NCBI RefSeq assembly: GCF_002243045.1 | Contig: NZ_MBKP01000019.1 | Location: forward strand, 59,054 to 123,053 | Reading direction: 5' to 3' | Length of the DNA: 64,000 nt | Source of the DNA: Methanolobus psychrotolerans | GTDB taxonomy: Archaea > Halobacteriota > Methanosarcinia > Methanosarcinales > Methanosarcinaceae | Shown: positions 53,017 to 62,907 of the stretch, piece by piece | Layout: each line of letters opens with the position of its first letter | Numbering within the stretch: the first letter of the stretch is position 1 | Program-made: the position numbers and the translations under genes | The notes under the pieces: generated by a model | What the model was told of the DNA's origin: nothing | Databases searched by the model: none | The model's input: only the letters and a program-made list of their open reading frames with translations

Positions 53017-53790
53017 ATGGAAGAAAATGGAACTCAAAATAAACTAGCAGTGCTGATTGATGCTGATAATGCACAACCATCGATAATAGAAGGGTTATTG
53101 GATGAGATCGCGATTTATGGTATTGCCAGTGTGAAAAGGATCTATGGAGACTGGACCAAACCAAACCTTAACTCATGGAAAGATGCACTGCTTGAGCATT
53201 CTATACAGCCGATGCAGCAATTCGCGTATACCACCGGCAAGAATGCAACGGACAGTTCGCTCATAATTGATGCTATGGACCTGCTTTACACTGAAAAGTT
53301 TGATGGTTTCTGCATTGTTTCAAGTGACAGTGACTTTACACGCCTGTCACAGAGGATAAGGGAATCAGGACTGAAAGTCTATGGTTTTGGTGAAAAGAAA
53401 ACTCCACAGCCTTTTATTTCAGCATGTGACAAATTCATCTATACTGAAATCCTGAGGAAGCAGGAAACAGGAACTGAAAACATCTCTACTTTATCAAAAA
53501 CAGAAAAGTGGAACGCAAATGAACTCAAAGGAGATACAAGACTTGTGAATCACCTGCGAAATGCCGTTGAAGACTCTGCCGACGAGGACGGATGGGCTTT
53601 CCTTGCTGAGGTTGGCGGCAATCTCATCAAACGCAATCCAGCTTTTGACCCCAGAACCTATGGATTCACGAAACTAGGAGAACTTGTAGAAGCGACTAAC
53701 CTTTTTGAGATAGATAAGAGGGCACAGAATGGTGCAGGGAAGAGCGTTGTTGTGTATATAAGGGATAAAAGAGGGAAGGGGAAGAAGTGA
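53017..53790 (+). CDS. NYN-domain ribonuclease-like protein with C-terminal OST-HTH/LOTUS-like domain
   Basis: LAVLIDADNAQPSIIEGLLDEIAIYGIASVKRIYGDW...DGFCIVSSDSDFTRLSQRIRESG; C-terminal DEDGWAFLAEVGGNLIKRNPAFDPRTYGFTKLGELVEA. Confidence 0.88.
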   Translation: MEENGTQNKLAVLIDADNAQPSIIEGLLDEIAIYGIASVKRIYGDWTKPNLNSWKDALLEHSIQPMQQFAYTTGKNATDSSLIIDAMDLLYTEKFDGFCIVSSDSDFTRLSQRIRESGLKVYGFGEKKTPQPFISACDKFIYTEILRKQETGTENISTLSKTEKWNANELKGDTRLVNHLRNAVEDSADEDGWAFLAEVGGNLIKRNPAFDPRTYGFTKLGELVEATNLFEIDKRAQNGAGKSVVVYIRDKRGKGKK

Positions 53791-53797
53791 TAGATTG

Positions 53798-55600
53798 TTA
53801 ATGATTTATTTGAAGAGACGGGAAAACAGGAGAATAATCTGGAATTAGTTCATCATCTGTAGGACAACTACAAGATAAAAGTTGATTGAATACTTCGCCA
53901 CCTTCTGATTTGTAGGAATGGATATAGAGCTTTTCTGAAGCCCTTGTAAGACCTACATAGACGAGCCTTTTATTCTCCAATCTATCAACATTGAGAAGAA
54001 TGCAAACTTTATTCTCTAACCCTTTTGATGAATGATATGTAGTTATCAGCAATTTGTTTTCGTCAAATCTTTTTGATACTTTTGCGACATGCTTTATTGA
54101 ATCATCTAAATTCTCATACAAATTCTCATTACCCGCATGAGAAGGCCCAAGAACAAGAATATCTTCCGGGTTATAGTTGTTATCAAGTAGATCAAGCAAG
54201 ACATTGTTTATTTTTCTGTAATTTCCGGTGAAAAAAGTTACTGAATTTTCCGAATCAAAATTCTGACAAATGCCATCTCTGCCTTCATAGAAGTTTTCCA
54301 CTTCCTTCCGAAGTTCATCATGGAGCATCAGATAGTTCATCGCAAGATCAATATGTGAACCACCAGAACGGTATGATGTTTTTAGTAACTTCGATCTGCC
54401 TATGATAGTTATTCCAAGGCTTTTCCAACTATGACTTTTTGGATTATAGATGCTCTGTAACCTGTCACCTGCAAGGAAGATATTTTCACTGATCACTCCA
54501 TTTTTATCTTCGTGTTTTTTACAGACCTTAAGGCACAACTTAATCCAGGAATTGTGGAAATCCTGGTACTCATCTATCAAAACCGCATCATAAATAGGTT
54601 GAGCTTTGTCCATCGCAATGTATGGAAGAGTTACATCCCAGAATTGGCCATCTTCACTACCTGTGATATTGACAGCAGCGATTTCACGAGCCATTTGATG
54701 GAAAGTTGATATATCTATATTCTCGTATTTTATGCCCATGTAATGAAGGTCTTCACGCTTAGAATTAAAGTGCTGTTCCAGCTTCTTTTCTAAAGACTTA
54801 TTGTAGGTCAATATTCGTATCTTCCACTCCGGATTTTCTCTTAAAAGATGGATTGCCCTTGCAACTAGGATCACGGTTTTACCGCTTCCGGGAACACCTG
54901 TGATCATATAATGACCATAGGGGATTCTTCTTGCAAATTGTTCCTGTTCATAATCCAACGTAGCAATCACTCTGTTGTCCTGAGTATTTACCCTGTTGAA
55001 CTGCCATATTTCAGTCTGGACTCGCTTTATCTGCAATTCCGGGAAAATTTTTCCCCTTATTGTTGATACAGTCCCTCTGTCGAGAAAAATAGTATCATCG
55101 GTGAATAAAGTATTGACAGAAAGTGAAGCCAATTGATCAGAACTGATACATTCGGTAACTGGCTGACAAAGTACCTCTTTCAGGGATGAAATCTCTAAGG
55201 AATTCATTTTTGTGAAAATAACCTTGGAATACAATCTAAATCTTAGTTCCTTTTTCTCGTTCAAAAGGAACTCTTCCCTTTCAAGAAGATTCTTGATAGC
55301 ATTGAAATACTGCCTTGCACGATAGGCAGGATTATGTAATTCCTCACCATTAGCATCTATAACTGAGATTTGATTTATAGATTGGATATACGAAAGCGAC
55401 CAGTCCTTGACCTCAACAATGCATACACCTTTAAAAGGATCTATAAGAATGAAATCAGGATTGTAAGATAGAATTAGCGGCTGAGGATACAGGAAAGCAT
55501 CGTAATCCTTAGTACCGTAAATTGCTTTTAGCTTGTTGAGTACCCTGTTTTCCCCAAGTGTCAGCCCTGAGAGATCAGATTGCATCACTTTTAATGGCAT
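53798..55600 (-). CDS. NERD-domain nuclease fused to UvrD/Rep-type SF1 helicase
   Basis: NERD-like GVCIVEVKDWS; Walker A GVPGSGKTVIL; VLIDEYQDFH; TYHSSKGLENKVCILLNVD; VYVGLTRASEKLYI. Confidence 0.88.
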   Translation of the reverse strand: MPLKVMQSDLSGLTLGENRVLNKLKAIYGTKDYDAFLYPQPLILSYNPDFILIDPFKGVCIVEVKDWSLSYIQSINQISVIDANGEELHNPAYRARQYFNAIKNLLEREEFLLNEKKELRFRLYSKVIFTKMNSLEISSLKEVLCQPVTECISSDQLASLSVNTLFTDDTIFLDRGTVSTIRGKIFPELQIKRVQTEIWQFNRVNTQDNRVIATLDYEQEQFARRIPYGHYMITGVPGSGKTVILVARAIHLLRENPEWKIRILTYNKSLEKKLEQHFNSKREDLHYMGIKYENIDISTFHQMAREIAAVNITGSEDGQFWDVTLPYIAMDKAQPIYDAVLIDEYQDFHNSWIKLCLKVCKKHEDKNGVISENIFLAGDRLQSIYNPKSHSWKSLGITIIGRSKLLKTSYRSGGSHIDLAMNYLMLHDELRKEVENFYEGRDGICQNFDSENSVTFFTGNYRKINNVLLDLLDNNYNPEDILVLGPSHAGNENLYENLDDSIKHVAKVSKRFDENKLLITTYHSSKGLENKVCILLNVDRLENKRLVYVGLTRASEKLYIHSYKSEGGEVFNQLLSCSCPTDDELIPDYSPVFPSLQINH

Positions 55601-55803
55601 TGTTACGGTCCATTTTTAGTTCACATACTATATTTTAAATTATATATTGTGTTGCCGAGTATAAAAATGAAGTTATCAAATCAGCTAGAAATCAGATATT
55701 CTATCCACAAACTGCCATTAAATAATACTTTCACTCTGCTAAGCAGACGAATATAAACCATCATTGTAATTTGATTGTTAAGAAGATTTTTCAAGGTGGT
55801 TGG

Positions 55804-56022
55804 ATGGAAAAACAAACATGCATCAAATGTAACGACAATATGAAACTAATCGATAAGTACAGTCAGTTTTTAGAGCCAGATGAGATGAAGAAATTCACAA
55901 ACCAGCAAAAGGTCAATAGTATGACCTCAAAGATAACTGAAGTTCTTAATCCATCGATTGTGAATGTTGAAATATATAAATGCGATAAATGTGGGGATTA
56001 TAGAGGAGTGGAGGATGTGTAA
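55804..56022 (+). CDS. Small zinc-finger-like protein
   Basis: MEKQTCIKCNDNMKL...EIYKCDKCGDYRG. Confidence 0.6.
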   Translation: MEKQTCIKCNDNMKLIDKYSQFLEPDEMKKFTNQQKVNSMTSKITEVLNPSIVNVEIYKCDKCGDYRGVEDV

Positions 56023-56053
56023 TATAGTTTCTCTTGGTTTAATCAATATAATA

Positions 56054-57381
56054 CTATCTGTTCTTCCCAATACGTTCTCTTTCCAACAACCACCACCACA
56101 ACGGCACATACTTCACCTTCTTCCCCTCAACAGTTTCCTCGCCAAAATCATCCGATGTGATGATGGTGCCCTCCTGCATCCTGAAATTCTTCATGCCAGC
56201 AAGCAGGCCATTCACTTCGCGCTCTTTGGTTTCGGGATCAGACAGATCCGAACATACCTGTATCAATTGAGTGGGGTCAAGCCCCTGCTTTGTAACAAAA
56301 TCAACTTCAAGACCCTTCGGGTCCTGCCAGTAGTATATTTCCTGGCCGGAGCGTAAGAGCTGGATGAACACTATGTTCTCGTATAACCTACCGGTGTCAG
56401 AGGAGAGCTTGAAAGAAACTGCGTTGATCATGCCTGTGTCGATGCAATACAACTTTCTGGGTTTGTTTATCTGCTGTTTCAGGGATTCATCGTAATGGCT
56501 TACGCTGAAAAGCAGGAATGCATCCTCAAGGTATGCAATGTAATTTATTATCGCATCAGTGCTGAGGGATGAATAATTAGCAAACAGTCTTTTGAGAGAG
56601 TTGTATGTATGCGGTTTTGCGATGTTTGATATGCAGAAAAGCGCCAGGTCCTTGAATATAAGGGGATTGCGTATTCCGTATCTTGAAATGATATCACGAT
56701 GGATGATGTCATCAAAATACGATTGCAGCGTTTCCCTGTGCCGGACCGATGGATAGACAATTATTTCAGGGAAGCCGCCTTTTTCCAGATATTCATTGAA
56801 CTTGCGCTTTATCACTGTTTTGTCTTCTGAATACGGAAGTGTCTTTATATCAAAATCAACGGAATGATAATCAAGGAATTCTGTAAAACTGAAGGGGAAC
56901 ATCTTTGTGCTCAGATGCCTGCCGGTCAGGAGGGTAGATATATCCTGTGAAAGCAGGGATGCATTTGAGCCGCTTATCACAATCTTCACATTTTGTTTTC
57001 GGTCATATATGCCTTTGACCCACCGTTCCCATGAAGGAAAGGTCTGGACCTCATCGAGAAAAAGGTACAGATGATCTTCCTCGGATATCTCCTGCATTTC
57101 CCGGAATGTCCCGATCAGCAGTTGAAGCTCGTCCCCATTCAGCGGCTGTAACCGGTCATCATCAAGGTTCAGGTACAGTATATTGCTCTTTGGCACACCC
57201 TTTTCAAGCAGTTCCAAGATCAATTGATACATATAGTACGTTTTACCACATCTTCTGACGCCTACTATGTCATTTACATGTGGCGCATCAATGTTTGCTT
57301 CATACCTGCGATTCTGCAGCGGTGGTAATTCTCTTCCCTGCCAGTCAACAATGGCACTTTTCAGCTTTTCCCTTGTATCCA
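56054..57381 (-). CDS. DUF4143-type AAA ATPase (GTG start proposed)
   Basis: GVRRCGKTYYMYQLI Walker A; LFLDEVQTFPSWERWVKGIYD; C-terminal QEIYYWQDPKGLEVDFVTKQG. ORF track extends to 57517, but a TATA-like box at 57403-57414 argues for start VDTREKLKSAIVDWQ at 57381. Confidence 0.85.
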
Positions 57382-57414
57382 CATGAATAATTGTGATTTC
57401 TTGCTTTATATATC

Positions 57415-57468
57415 CATCGAGTATAGACGATAAAATATGCATTTTTTGTCGAGTATAGACGACAAAAT
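57415..57468. promoter_or_regulatory. Two tandem dyad operators, 32-bp spacing
   Basis: ATCGAGTATAGACGATAAAATA (57415-57436) and GTCGAGTATAGACGACAAAATA (57447-57468); arms ATCG..CGAT vs GTCG..CGAC covary. Confidence 0.7.
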
Positions 57469-57607
57469 AGTATGTACTAATAAGATTTAACCCCAGCAAG
57501 TATCTATGCTTACACATTTTCTAAATGAGAAAAACCACAAAACCGGATAGTGACCTATATAATTGAAAAGAACTCAGTTCCTGTATCACAAAAAAGAGGC
57601 ACACAGC

Positions 57608-58264
57608 ATGAAAATAATGGCATTTAACGGAAGTCCCAGGAAAAATAAGAATACTGCGACACTCCTTGAGCACGCACTTAAAGGAGCGGCGTCACAGGGA
57701 GCAGAGACAGAACTCATCCACCTTTATGATCTTGATTATAAAGGTTGCATCAGTTGTTTTGCCTGTAAAAGAATAAACGGACCAAGTTATGGCACTTGTG
57801 CCATGACGGATGACTTAACCCCGGTTCTTCAGAGAATAGAGGAAGCTGATGCCCTTATTTTTGGGTCGCCAATATATTTCGCAGGAGTGACCGGGGAAAT
57901 GAGGTCTTTCCTTGAAAGGTTGCTATTTCAGTATCTTGTATACGACAAGCAAAGGTCTACTCTTTTCAAGAGAAAGATATCGACAGGTCTGATCTACACG
58001 ATGAATGTAAATCAGAGCCTTATGGAACAAGTTGGATACCAGCAGAATCTGAAAGTCATGGAAATGGTTTTAAACAGAATTTTCGGAGCGGCGGAATCGC
58101 TTTTTGTTACCGATACCTATCAGTTCGATGATTATTCCAAGTACGTTTCAACAGCATTCGATGCTGAAGAAAAAGCAAAGAGGCATCGTGAAGAATTCCC
58201 AAAGGACTGCGAGAAAGCATTTGAGATGGGAGTCAGATTTGCACAGCAAAACGATACATATTAA
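57608..58264 (+). CDS. NADPH-dependent FMN reductase / flavodoxin-fold protein
   Basis: MKIMAFNGSPRKNKNTATLLEHALKGA...CISCFACK...ADALIFGSPIYFAGVTGEMRSFLERL. Confidence 0.9.
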   Translation: MKIMAFNGSPRKNKNTATLLEHALKGAASQGAETELIHLYDLDYKGCISCFACKRINGPSYGTCAMTDDLTPVLQRIEEADALIFGSPIYFAGVTGEMRSFLERLLFQYLVYDKQRSTLFKRKISTGLIYTMNVNQSLMEQVGYQQNLKVMEMVLNRIFGAAESLFVTDTYQFDDYSKYVSTAFDAEEKAKRHREEFPKDCEKAFEMGVRFAQQNDTY

Positions 58265-58524
58265 TTTTTTGACTTGTTAACTTCTCTTCTACAAGTATCA
58301 GAGATGACATCATGGAAAGGAAGTAGTGGAATTTAGCAAAATAAGTCAAATTCAAGCGATTATGCCATAACCTTGACAATATATCAGGCTGTATTTGTTA
58401 TTTCAACGAGGACTTCTGCAAAACCGGGATTTGTCTTTTTAAATAATTATGCAATTATAAAATAATAAGTAGGTTTTCTACAGAGCCCATTAAGTTCATA
58501 ACTAAAAGTAGCATCAATATATTG

Positions 58525-58620
58525 ATGGACGCAGATCTTGAAATTCTATTGTACATGGCACTGTTTGCATTTATGGGACTTGGGTTATCCAGTATTCTTT
58601 ATGCCCTTGCCTATTTATAG
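58525..58620 (+). CDS. Small membrane protein, 31 aa
   Basis: MDADLEILLYMALFAFMGLGLSSILYALAYL*; no strong Shine-Dalgarno. Confidence 0.35.
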   Translation: MDADLEILLYMALFAFMGLGLSSILYALAYL

Positions 58621-58734
58621 TTACTAATAGTATCCAGTGCTTTTAGATTAGACTGAACTTCATACAACAATTGTATGAACTATTTGGATTACTGTAAGGC
58701 TTCAACTGCGCATTACCAGGGAAGGGGAGTATAC

Positions 58735-59322
58735 ATGGAACATGATGAAATCATTAACAATGTAAGAAATGCTATTATCCATATAATGGGTGTAGAAACT
58801 ACCTATTTACTCAGTGAAGAGGACCAGGAAATTGTCAGGGAACTTGAGAAGAAGGCTGATGAGATGACCCTGATGGGACTTGGAAGGGGTGATAATAAAG
58901 GTGTAAAAGCTGTCCTGAAAAATAATGTGATCTTCGCTTTCACCACAAATATGGATTTCAATTGGCCTGAAGGACCAAGTGTTATCCTGATGCACGGCGA
59001 TCGTATTGTAGGCCAGAACCTTGACGATGAAGCTAAACTTGAGGAAATGAGATCCTGCAAGGATAAATTATTGATCGGTAACATTGTCATATATGACACA
59101 AGCGTCTTAAAGGGAATGAATTCCAAGACAAATCCACTTATCGTGGTATTGCCTCCTAAGCCCTGTAAGGAAGTAGAGTGTGTAGATAAGGTATGCAATG
59201 TAGTCCTCGCATCACCATCCACGCCAAGCGATGAATATCTGAAGGGAAAAATGGGACTTGAGTGCCTCCACGGGAAAGGTACTTTCCTGCTGGGATTCGA
59301 CTTTGATTCATCTTGCAGTTAA
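58735..59322 (+). CDS. Hypothetical cytosolic protein with Cys-rich C-terminal half
   Basis: MEHDEIINNVRNAIIHIMGVETTYLLSEEDQEIV...PKPCKEVECVDKVCNVVLASPSTPSDEYLKGKMGLECLHGKG. Confidence 0.7.
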   Translation: MEHDEIINNVRNAIIHIMGVETTYLLSEEDQEIVRELEKKADEMTLMGLGRGDNKGVKAVLKNNVIFAFTTNMDFNWPEGPSVILMHGDRIVGQNLDDEAKLEEMRSCKDKLLIGNIVIYDTSVLKGMNSKTNPLIVVLPPKPCKEVECVDKVCNVVLASPSTPSDEYLKGKMGLECLHGKGTFLLGFDFDSSCS

Positions 59323-59332
59323 AATATCCGGA

Positions 59333-59349
59333 TGCCTGCTTTGCAGGCA
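59333..59349 (+). terminator. Hairpin after the 58735-59322 gene
   Basis: TGCCTGC-TTT-GCAGGCA followed by CTTTAACTTTTCTTTTTC. Confidence 0.7.
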
Positions 59350-59858
59350 CTTTAACTTTTCTTTTTCTGCAGCAACCTGCTTTGGAACTAAAAGCTGTAA
59401 GTCTTTAAAAGCACCTACCCTGTAATTGTGATTAAGCAGCTTAAAGCTTAAGGAACTTGTGAAGAACGCACTCATTGAACATCTCATTCTTAATCTCTTA
59501 TCCTTGTGGGAATTTGACATCTCTTCTTTAATAAAGAAGCACTGTACCCCCATACTAAACCACAATCATAATCATCTTAATCATTAACAAAATAAATATA
59601 GTATTGATTAATATAGACTACTGTGTATAATAAGTGTTTAGCAGAAGTTAGCGGCTCAAATACAATCACCCCTTCATGTGAAACATAGAACTTAAACAGA
59701 ACAACAGAAATTCAATACTTATTGTACTAATTTGAGCTTTCGAAATATCCTGATGAATCCAGCTTAGAACTGTTGAAGATAAGCCGGGTGAACTGTATCA
59801 GGTGGAAACTGATATTTTAGCATTTTAATTTTAAGTTGAATTTGACAGGTGATACGTT

Positions 59859-60773
59859 ATGAATCTTTTTAAAAATCTACTTTGTGTTATGTTAATTACT
59901 GTTCTCTTGCTGGCAGTTGCTGGTTGCGTGCAGTCAGAAAAAACAGTTGTTATTGAACAAGAAGAACAAATAAATGAAAATGAACAGAACGAACTGTTAG
60001 TCCAGAAAGAGAATAGTATGTCGCTGGTCAATGCCGCTATTGACCTCATGAATGAAAAAGGAGAGCTGGCATTTGATGATTTCCGAGAAAAGGACAGCCA
60101 GTGGTATCATAATAATTCCTACATCACTGTCTGGACAACTGAAGGAATACGTGTTGTCTTCCCTCCTAAAGTAAGCGGCGAGGGCGAGAATGTGAGCGAT
60201 CTTAAAGATTATAATGGGAAACCGTTGGGCAGGATGCTCATAGACACTGCTTTAAGGGAAGATGGCGAAGGATGGGTTAATTATGACTGGCCAAAACCAG
60301 GTGAAACAGAACCTTCAAAGAAGTGCACATTCACCAAGAGAACTTCTATCGGCAACCAGACATACCTTGTCCATTCGGGCTTTTACGTAGATGACTACGT
60401 CTATAACAAAAACCTTGAAGATATTGAAGATATCAACTACTTTGGAGATGCAACCGTTAGAAATCTGATCAACCCGAATAGAGTTGAAATGGATATGGAC
60501 ATGGACATAGATTACAGCATTGCACATTTTACAGTTAAAACAGGTGCTACCCTTGATTCCCTCATTATGAAGAACCCGGAAACATACTATGTTATTGAGG
60601 GCGAAGGAATGCTCTACATAGAAGATGTACCATTTGAACTGAAAAAAGGGCAACTTGTCCTCGTACCTGCAAACGCAAAGCAATACATCAAGAATACCGG
60701 AGATGTTGACCTTGAGCTCCTTTCCATAAACCAGCCTGCATGGGAACCGCAGAACGAGATAATTCTGGAGTGA
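59859..60773 (+). CDS. Lipoprotein with Cache-like domain plus C-terminal cupin
   Basis: Lipobox LAVAGC; Cache-like SLVNAAIDLMNEKGELAFDDFREKDSQWYHNNSYITVWTTEGIRVVFPP...; cupin TYYVIEGEGMLYIEDVPFELKKGQLVLVPANAKQYIKNTGD. Confidence 0.75.
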   Translation: MNLFKNLLCVMLITVLLLAVAGCVQSEKTVVIEQEEQINENEQNELLVQKENSMSLVNAAIDLMNEKGELAFDDFREKDSQWYHNNSYITVWTTEGIRVVFPPKVSGEGENVSDLKDYNGKPLGRMLIDTALREDGEGWVNYDWPKPGETEPSKKCTFTKRTSIGNQTYLVHSGFYVDDYVYNKNLEDIEDINYFGDATVRNLINPNRVEMDMDMDIDYSIAHFTVKTGATLDSLIMKNPETYYVIEGEGMLYIEDVPFELKKGQLVLVPANAKQYIKNTGDVDLELLSINQPAWEPQNEIILE

Positions 60774-60784
60774 TCTTTCACTCC
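60767..60784 (+). terminator. Hairpin overlapping the stop codon of the cupin lipoprotein gene
   Basis: GGAGTGA-TCTT-TCACTCC followed by ACTTTTTTAAT; TGA stop lies in the stem. Confidence 0.65.
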
Positions 60785-61104
60785 ACTTTTTTAATAGACG
60801 TTTGTTTTGAAGTGAAATTGAACAGATTAATATCGATTGAATATAGGTCAAGTTCGTCCTTTTCCTATAATATCAATTTCTTGTTTGTGCTGATTTCTAA
60901 CCGACTATATATGGAACTTAAAGAACTTGGGATTGCCATAAGAATAGGTGTAAGGTCAAATCACAATACAATGAGATATAGTCGTGTATTCTAATAGCCA
61001 TAGCTATGCAAAAATAAACAGCTTGGATAGCAAGATGAATAAAATAAACCGGGTTTCCGGTTACCCATAATAAAGGAAATAAAGAATGGGACCATTAAGG
61101 AATT

Positions 61105-61353
61105 ATGGATGATATGTTTATATTCTTTGCAAGTGGCGCATTTGGTTTATGTGTAGGAATAATAGGTAGTCTATGGGTAACGCTTAAATTTCGAGTAAAA
61201 GATATGCATATGTGGAATCCTAATTATGAAGATGAGGTCAAGCAGCTTAAATACGTAGAATGGCTTATAAATTTAATTGCGGTGCCGTGTGCTTTTGTTG
61301 TGCTTAGCTATGTCATACTTGTATCAATATCCCTGTGTCTACAATTTACCTAA
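61105..61353 (+). CDS. Small two-TM membrane protein
   Basis: MDDMFIFFASGAFGLCVGIIGSLWVTLKFRVKD...INLIAVPCAFVVLSYVILVSISLCL. Confidence 0.5.
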   Translation: MDDMFIFFASGAFGLCVGIIGSLWVTLKFRVKDMHMWNPNYEDEVKQLKYVEWLINLIAVPCAFVVLSYVILVSISLCLQFT

Positions 61354-61426
61354 ACTGCCAAGTAAAGGAAGATTGAAATACTGTCAATATTGTTGTTTTA
61401 TACACAATTAGAAGGAGTAATGGGTA

Positions 61427-61924
61427 GTGAATTATAAATTGAACCGATTAGATACAATAACCATTTTTCTAGTTATTGTGCTTGCTATGGCTTTCTTTAA
61501 AATACTAACATTATCATCTGATCCTACTAAACAAACAGAGATTCAAATTGCATTAAACGTGATACTAGTTTTTGTCACGGTGGTATATGTAATTATAACA
61601 AACCTCATTTTATCAGATAGTAAAAAATCACGAGAGATTGATTTTAAAAGATTACAACTTGAGACGTTTTATCTTCCTCTTCATTTTGCTCTTACTAGTA
61701 TGGAGGAATTTAAGAAACCATCACCAGAATTAGATTTCCTGTTTTCACACATATACCTTGGCGAGGGTGATGTACCTCAATTGTTAATAAAGTATGCAGA
61801 TTACAAAGAAAAAAAGAATCTTTCTGATGAAGAGGTGGGCGAATTACGAACGAACCTTTCTACTAAAGTTAATAAAGATATCGAAATCATAAAAAAAGAT
61901 ATTCAGAAACTGAGGAATGTATAA
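61427..61924 (+). CDS. Two-TM membrane protein, GTG start
   Basis: 165 aa; SD AAGGAG; TMs ITIFLVIVLAMAFFKILTL and QIALNVILVFVTVVYVIITNLIL. Confidence 0.6.
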   Translation: MNYKLNRLDTITIFLVIVLAMAFFKILTLSSDPTKQTEIQIALNVILVFVTVVYVIITNLILSDSKKSREIDFKRLQLETFYLPLHFALTSMEEFKKPSPELDFLFSHIYLGEGDVPQLLIKYADYKEKKNLSDEEVGELRTNLSTKVNKDIEIIKKDIQKLRNV

Positions 61925-61971
61925 ATTTAACCTAAACCGCCAAGAAAGGGAAATAAAGAATAAGATCATAG

Positions 61972-62247
61972 GTGTATATCATGACAGGTGAAGATAGACT
62001 TATTGAGATTTTAGAAAAAAAGATAGAGGATATACAATTATTATGTGACAATGCAGGGGAAAAGGGGGCTTTTGACGAATATAATGGTCACTGCTTTGAC
62101 ATTTCGATTATTGAAGATATTATCGACCACGTTCAGAATGCAGATGATTTTGATTCAGCTGTCGTAAAGAATGATGGTGATTTTTTGATTCAGCTAATTG
62201 AACAGGGAGATTACAAGTCTGCTCATGACCTTTTTTTGAGGTACTGA
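61972..62247 (+). CDS. Hypothetical 91-aa acidic protein
   Basis: MYIMTGEDRLIEILEKKIEDIQLLCDNAGEKGAFDEYNG...; likely start at internal M (MTGEDRL). Confidence 0.5.
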   Translation: MYIMTGEDRLIEILEKKIEDIQLLCDNAGEKGAFDEYNGHCFDISIIEDIIDHVQNADDFDSAVVKNDGDFLIQLIEQGDYKSAHDLFLRY

Positions 62248-62423
62248 TATAAATGTATTATTCAGTAACACTTTTGTACTTCCAACGACATGTTGAAAAA
62301 ACGCTATTTCTTTTTAAACAATCTCGGTTTTACTCGCATCATTTGCAGGTGTGGAAAAATATTTCCTTGATGGTTGACAAATCGGAAGAAAATATTTTAC
62401 AAAACACTAGGTTTGTGTAACAT

Positions 62424-62651
62424 TTAATCTATGTATTCATTATAAATATCATCAAGCTCTGCCAAGTATTCTTTTCTCATTTGTTCCAAAACATCACGAT
62501 CTTTGTTTTTTACAGTTTCTACGACCTTAAACAATGTAATCAATCCAGCGATATCAAGTTTCATCCAATGGTCTGCTTGCACATCTCGGATATATATTGT
62601 ATTTTTGTCTTTAAGTTCAATTTCTATGTTGTCTTTTCTTGTTTTACTCAT
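62424..62651 (-). CDS. Hypothetical small protein
   Basis: MSKTRKDNIEIELKDKNTIYIRDVQADHWMKLDIAGLITLFKVVETVKNKDRDVLEQMRKEYLAELDDIYNEYID. Confidence 0.5.
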   Translation of the reverse strand: MSKTRKDNIEIELKDKNTIYIRDVQADHWMKLDIAGLITLFKVVETVKNKDRDVLEQMRKEYLAELDDIYNEYID

Positions 62652-62907
62652 TGTACCTACTTCCTGTATTAAATCCACCCAGCTAATATTTGCTTAATTT
62701 CTTATTTCTTGTTATAATAAAACTGCAGGTTTTTATAATTGTGGACTGTCAAAATTTGCCGGATATCATGCGTATCTAATATAAAAATCTGTGATTCTAT
62801 CCTAAAATAACAGGGTTAAACCCTGCTATGTTTCTACTGGAACTATAAATTTTAGAGTATCTGTGGTACTGTTATTTTTCTATCCTGAAAATTAACCGAT
62901 GGCGTTT

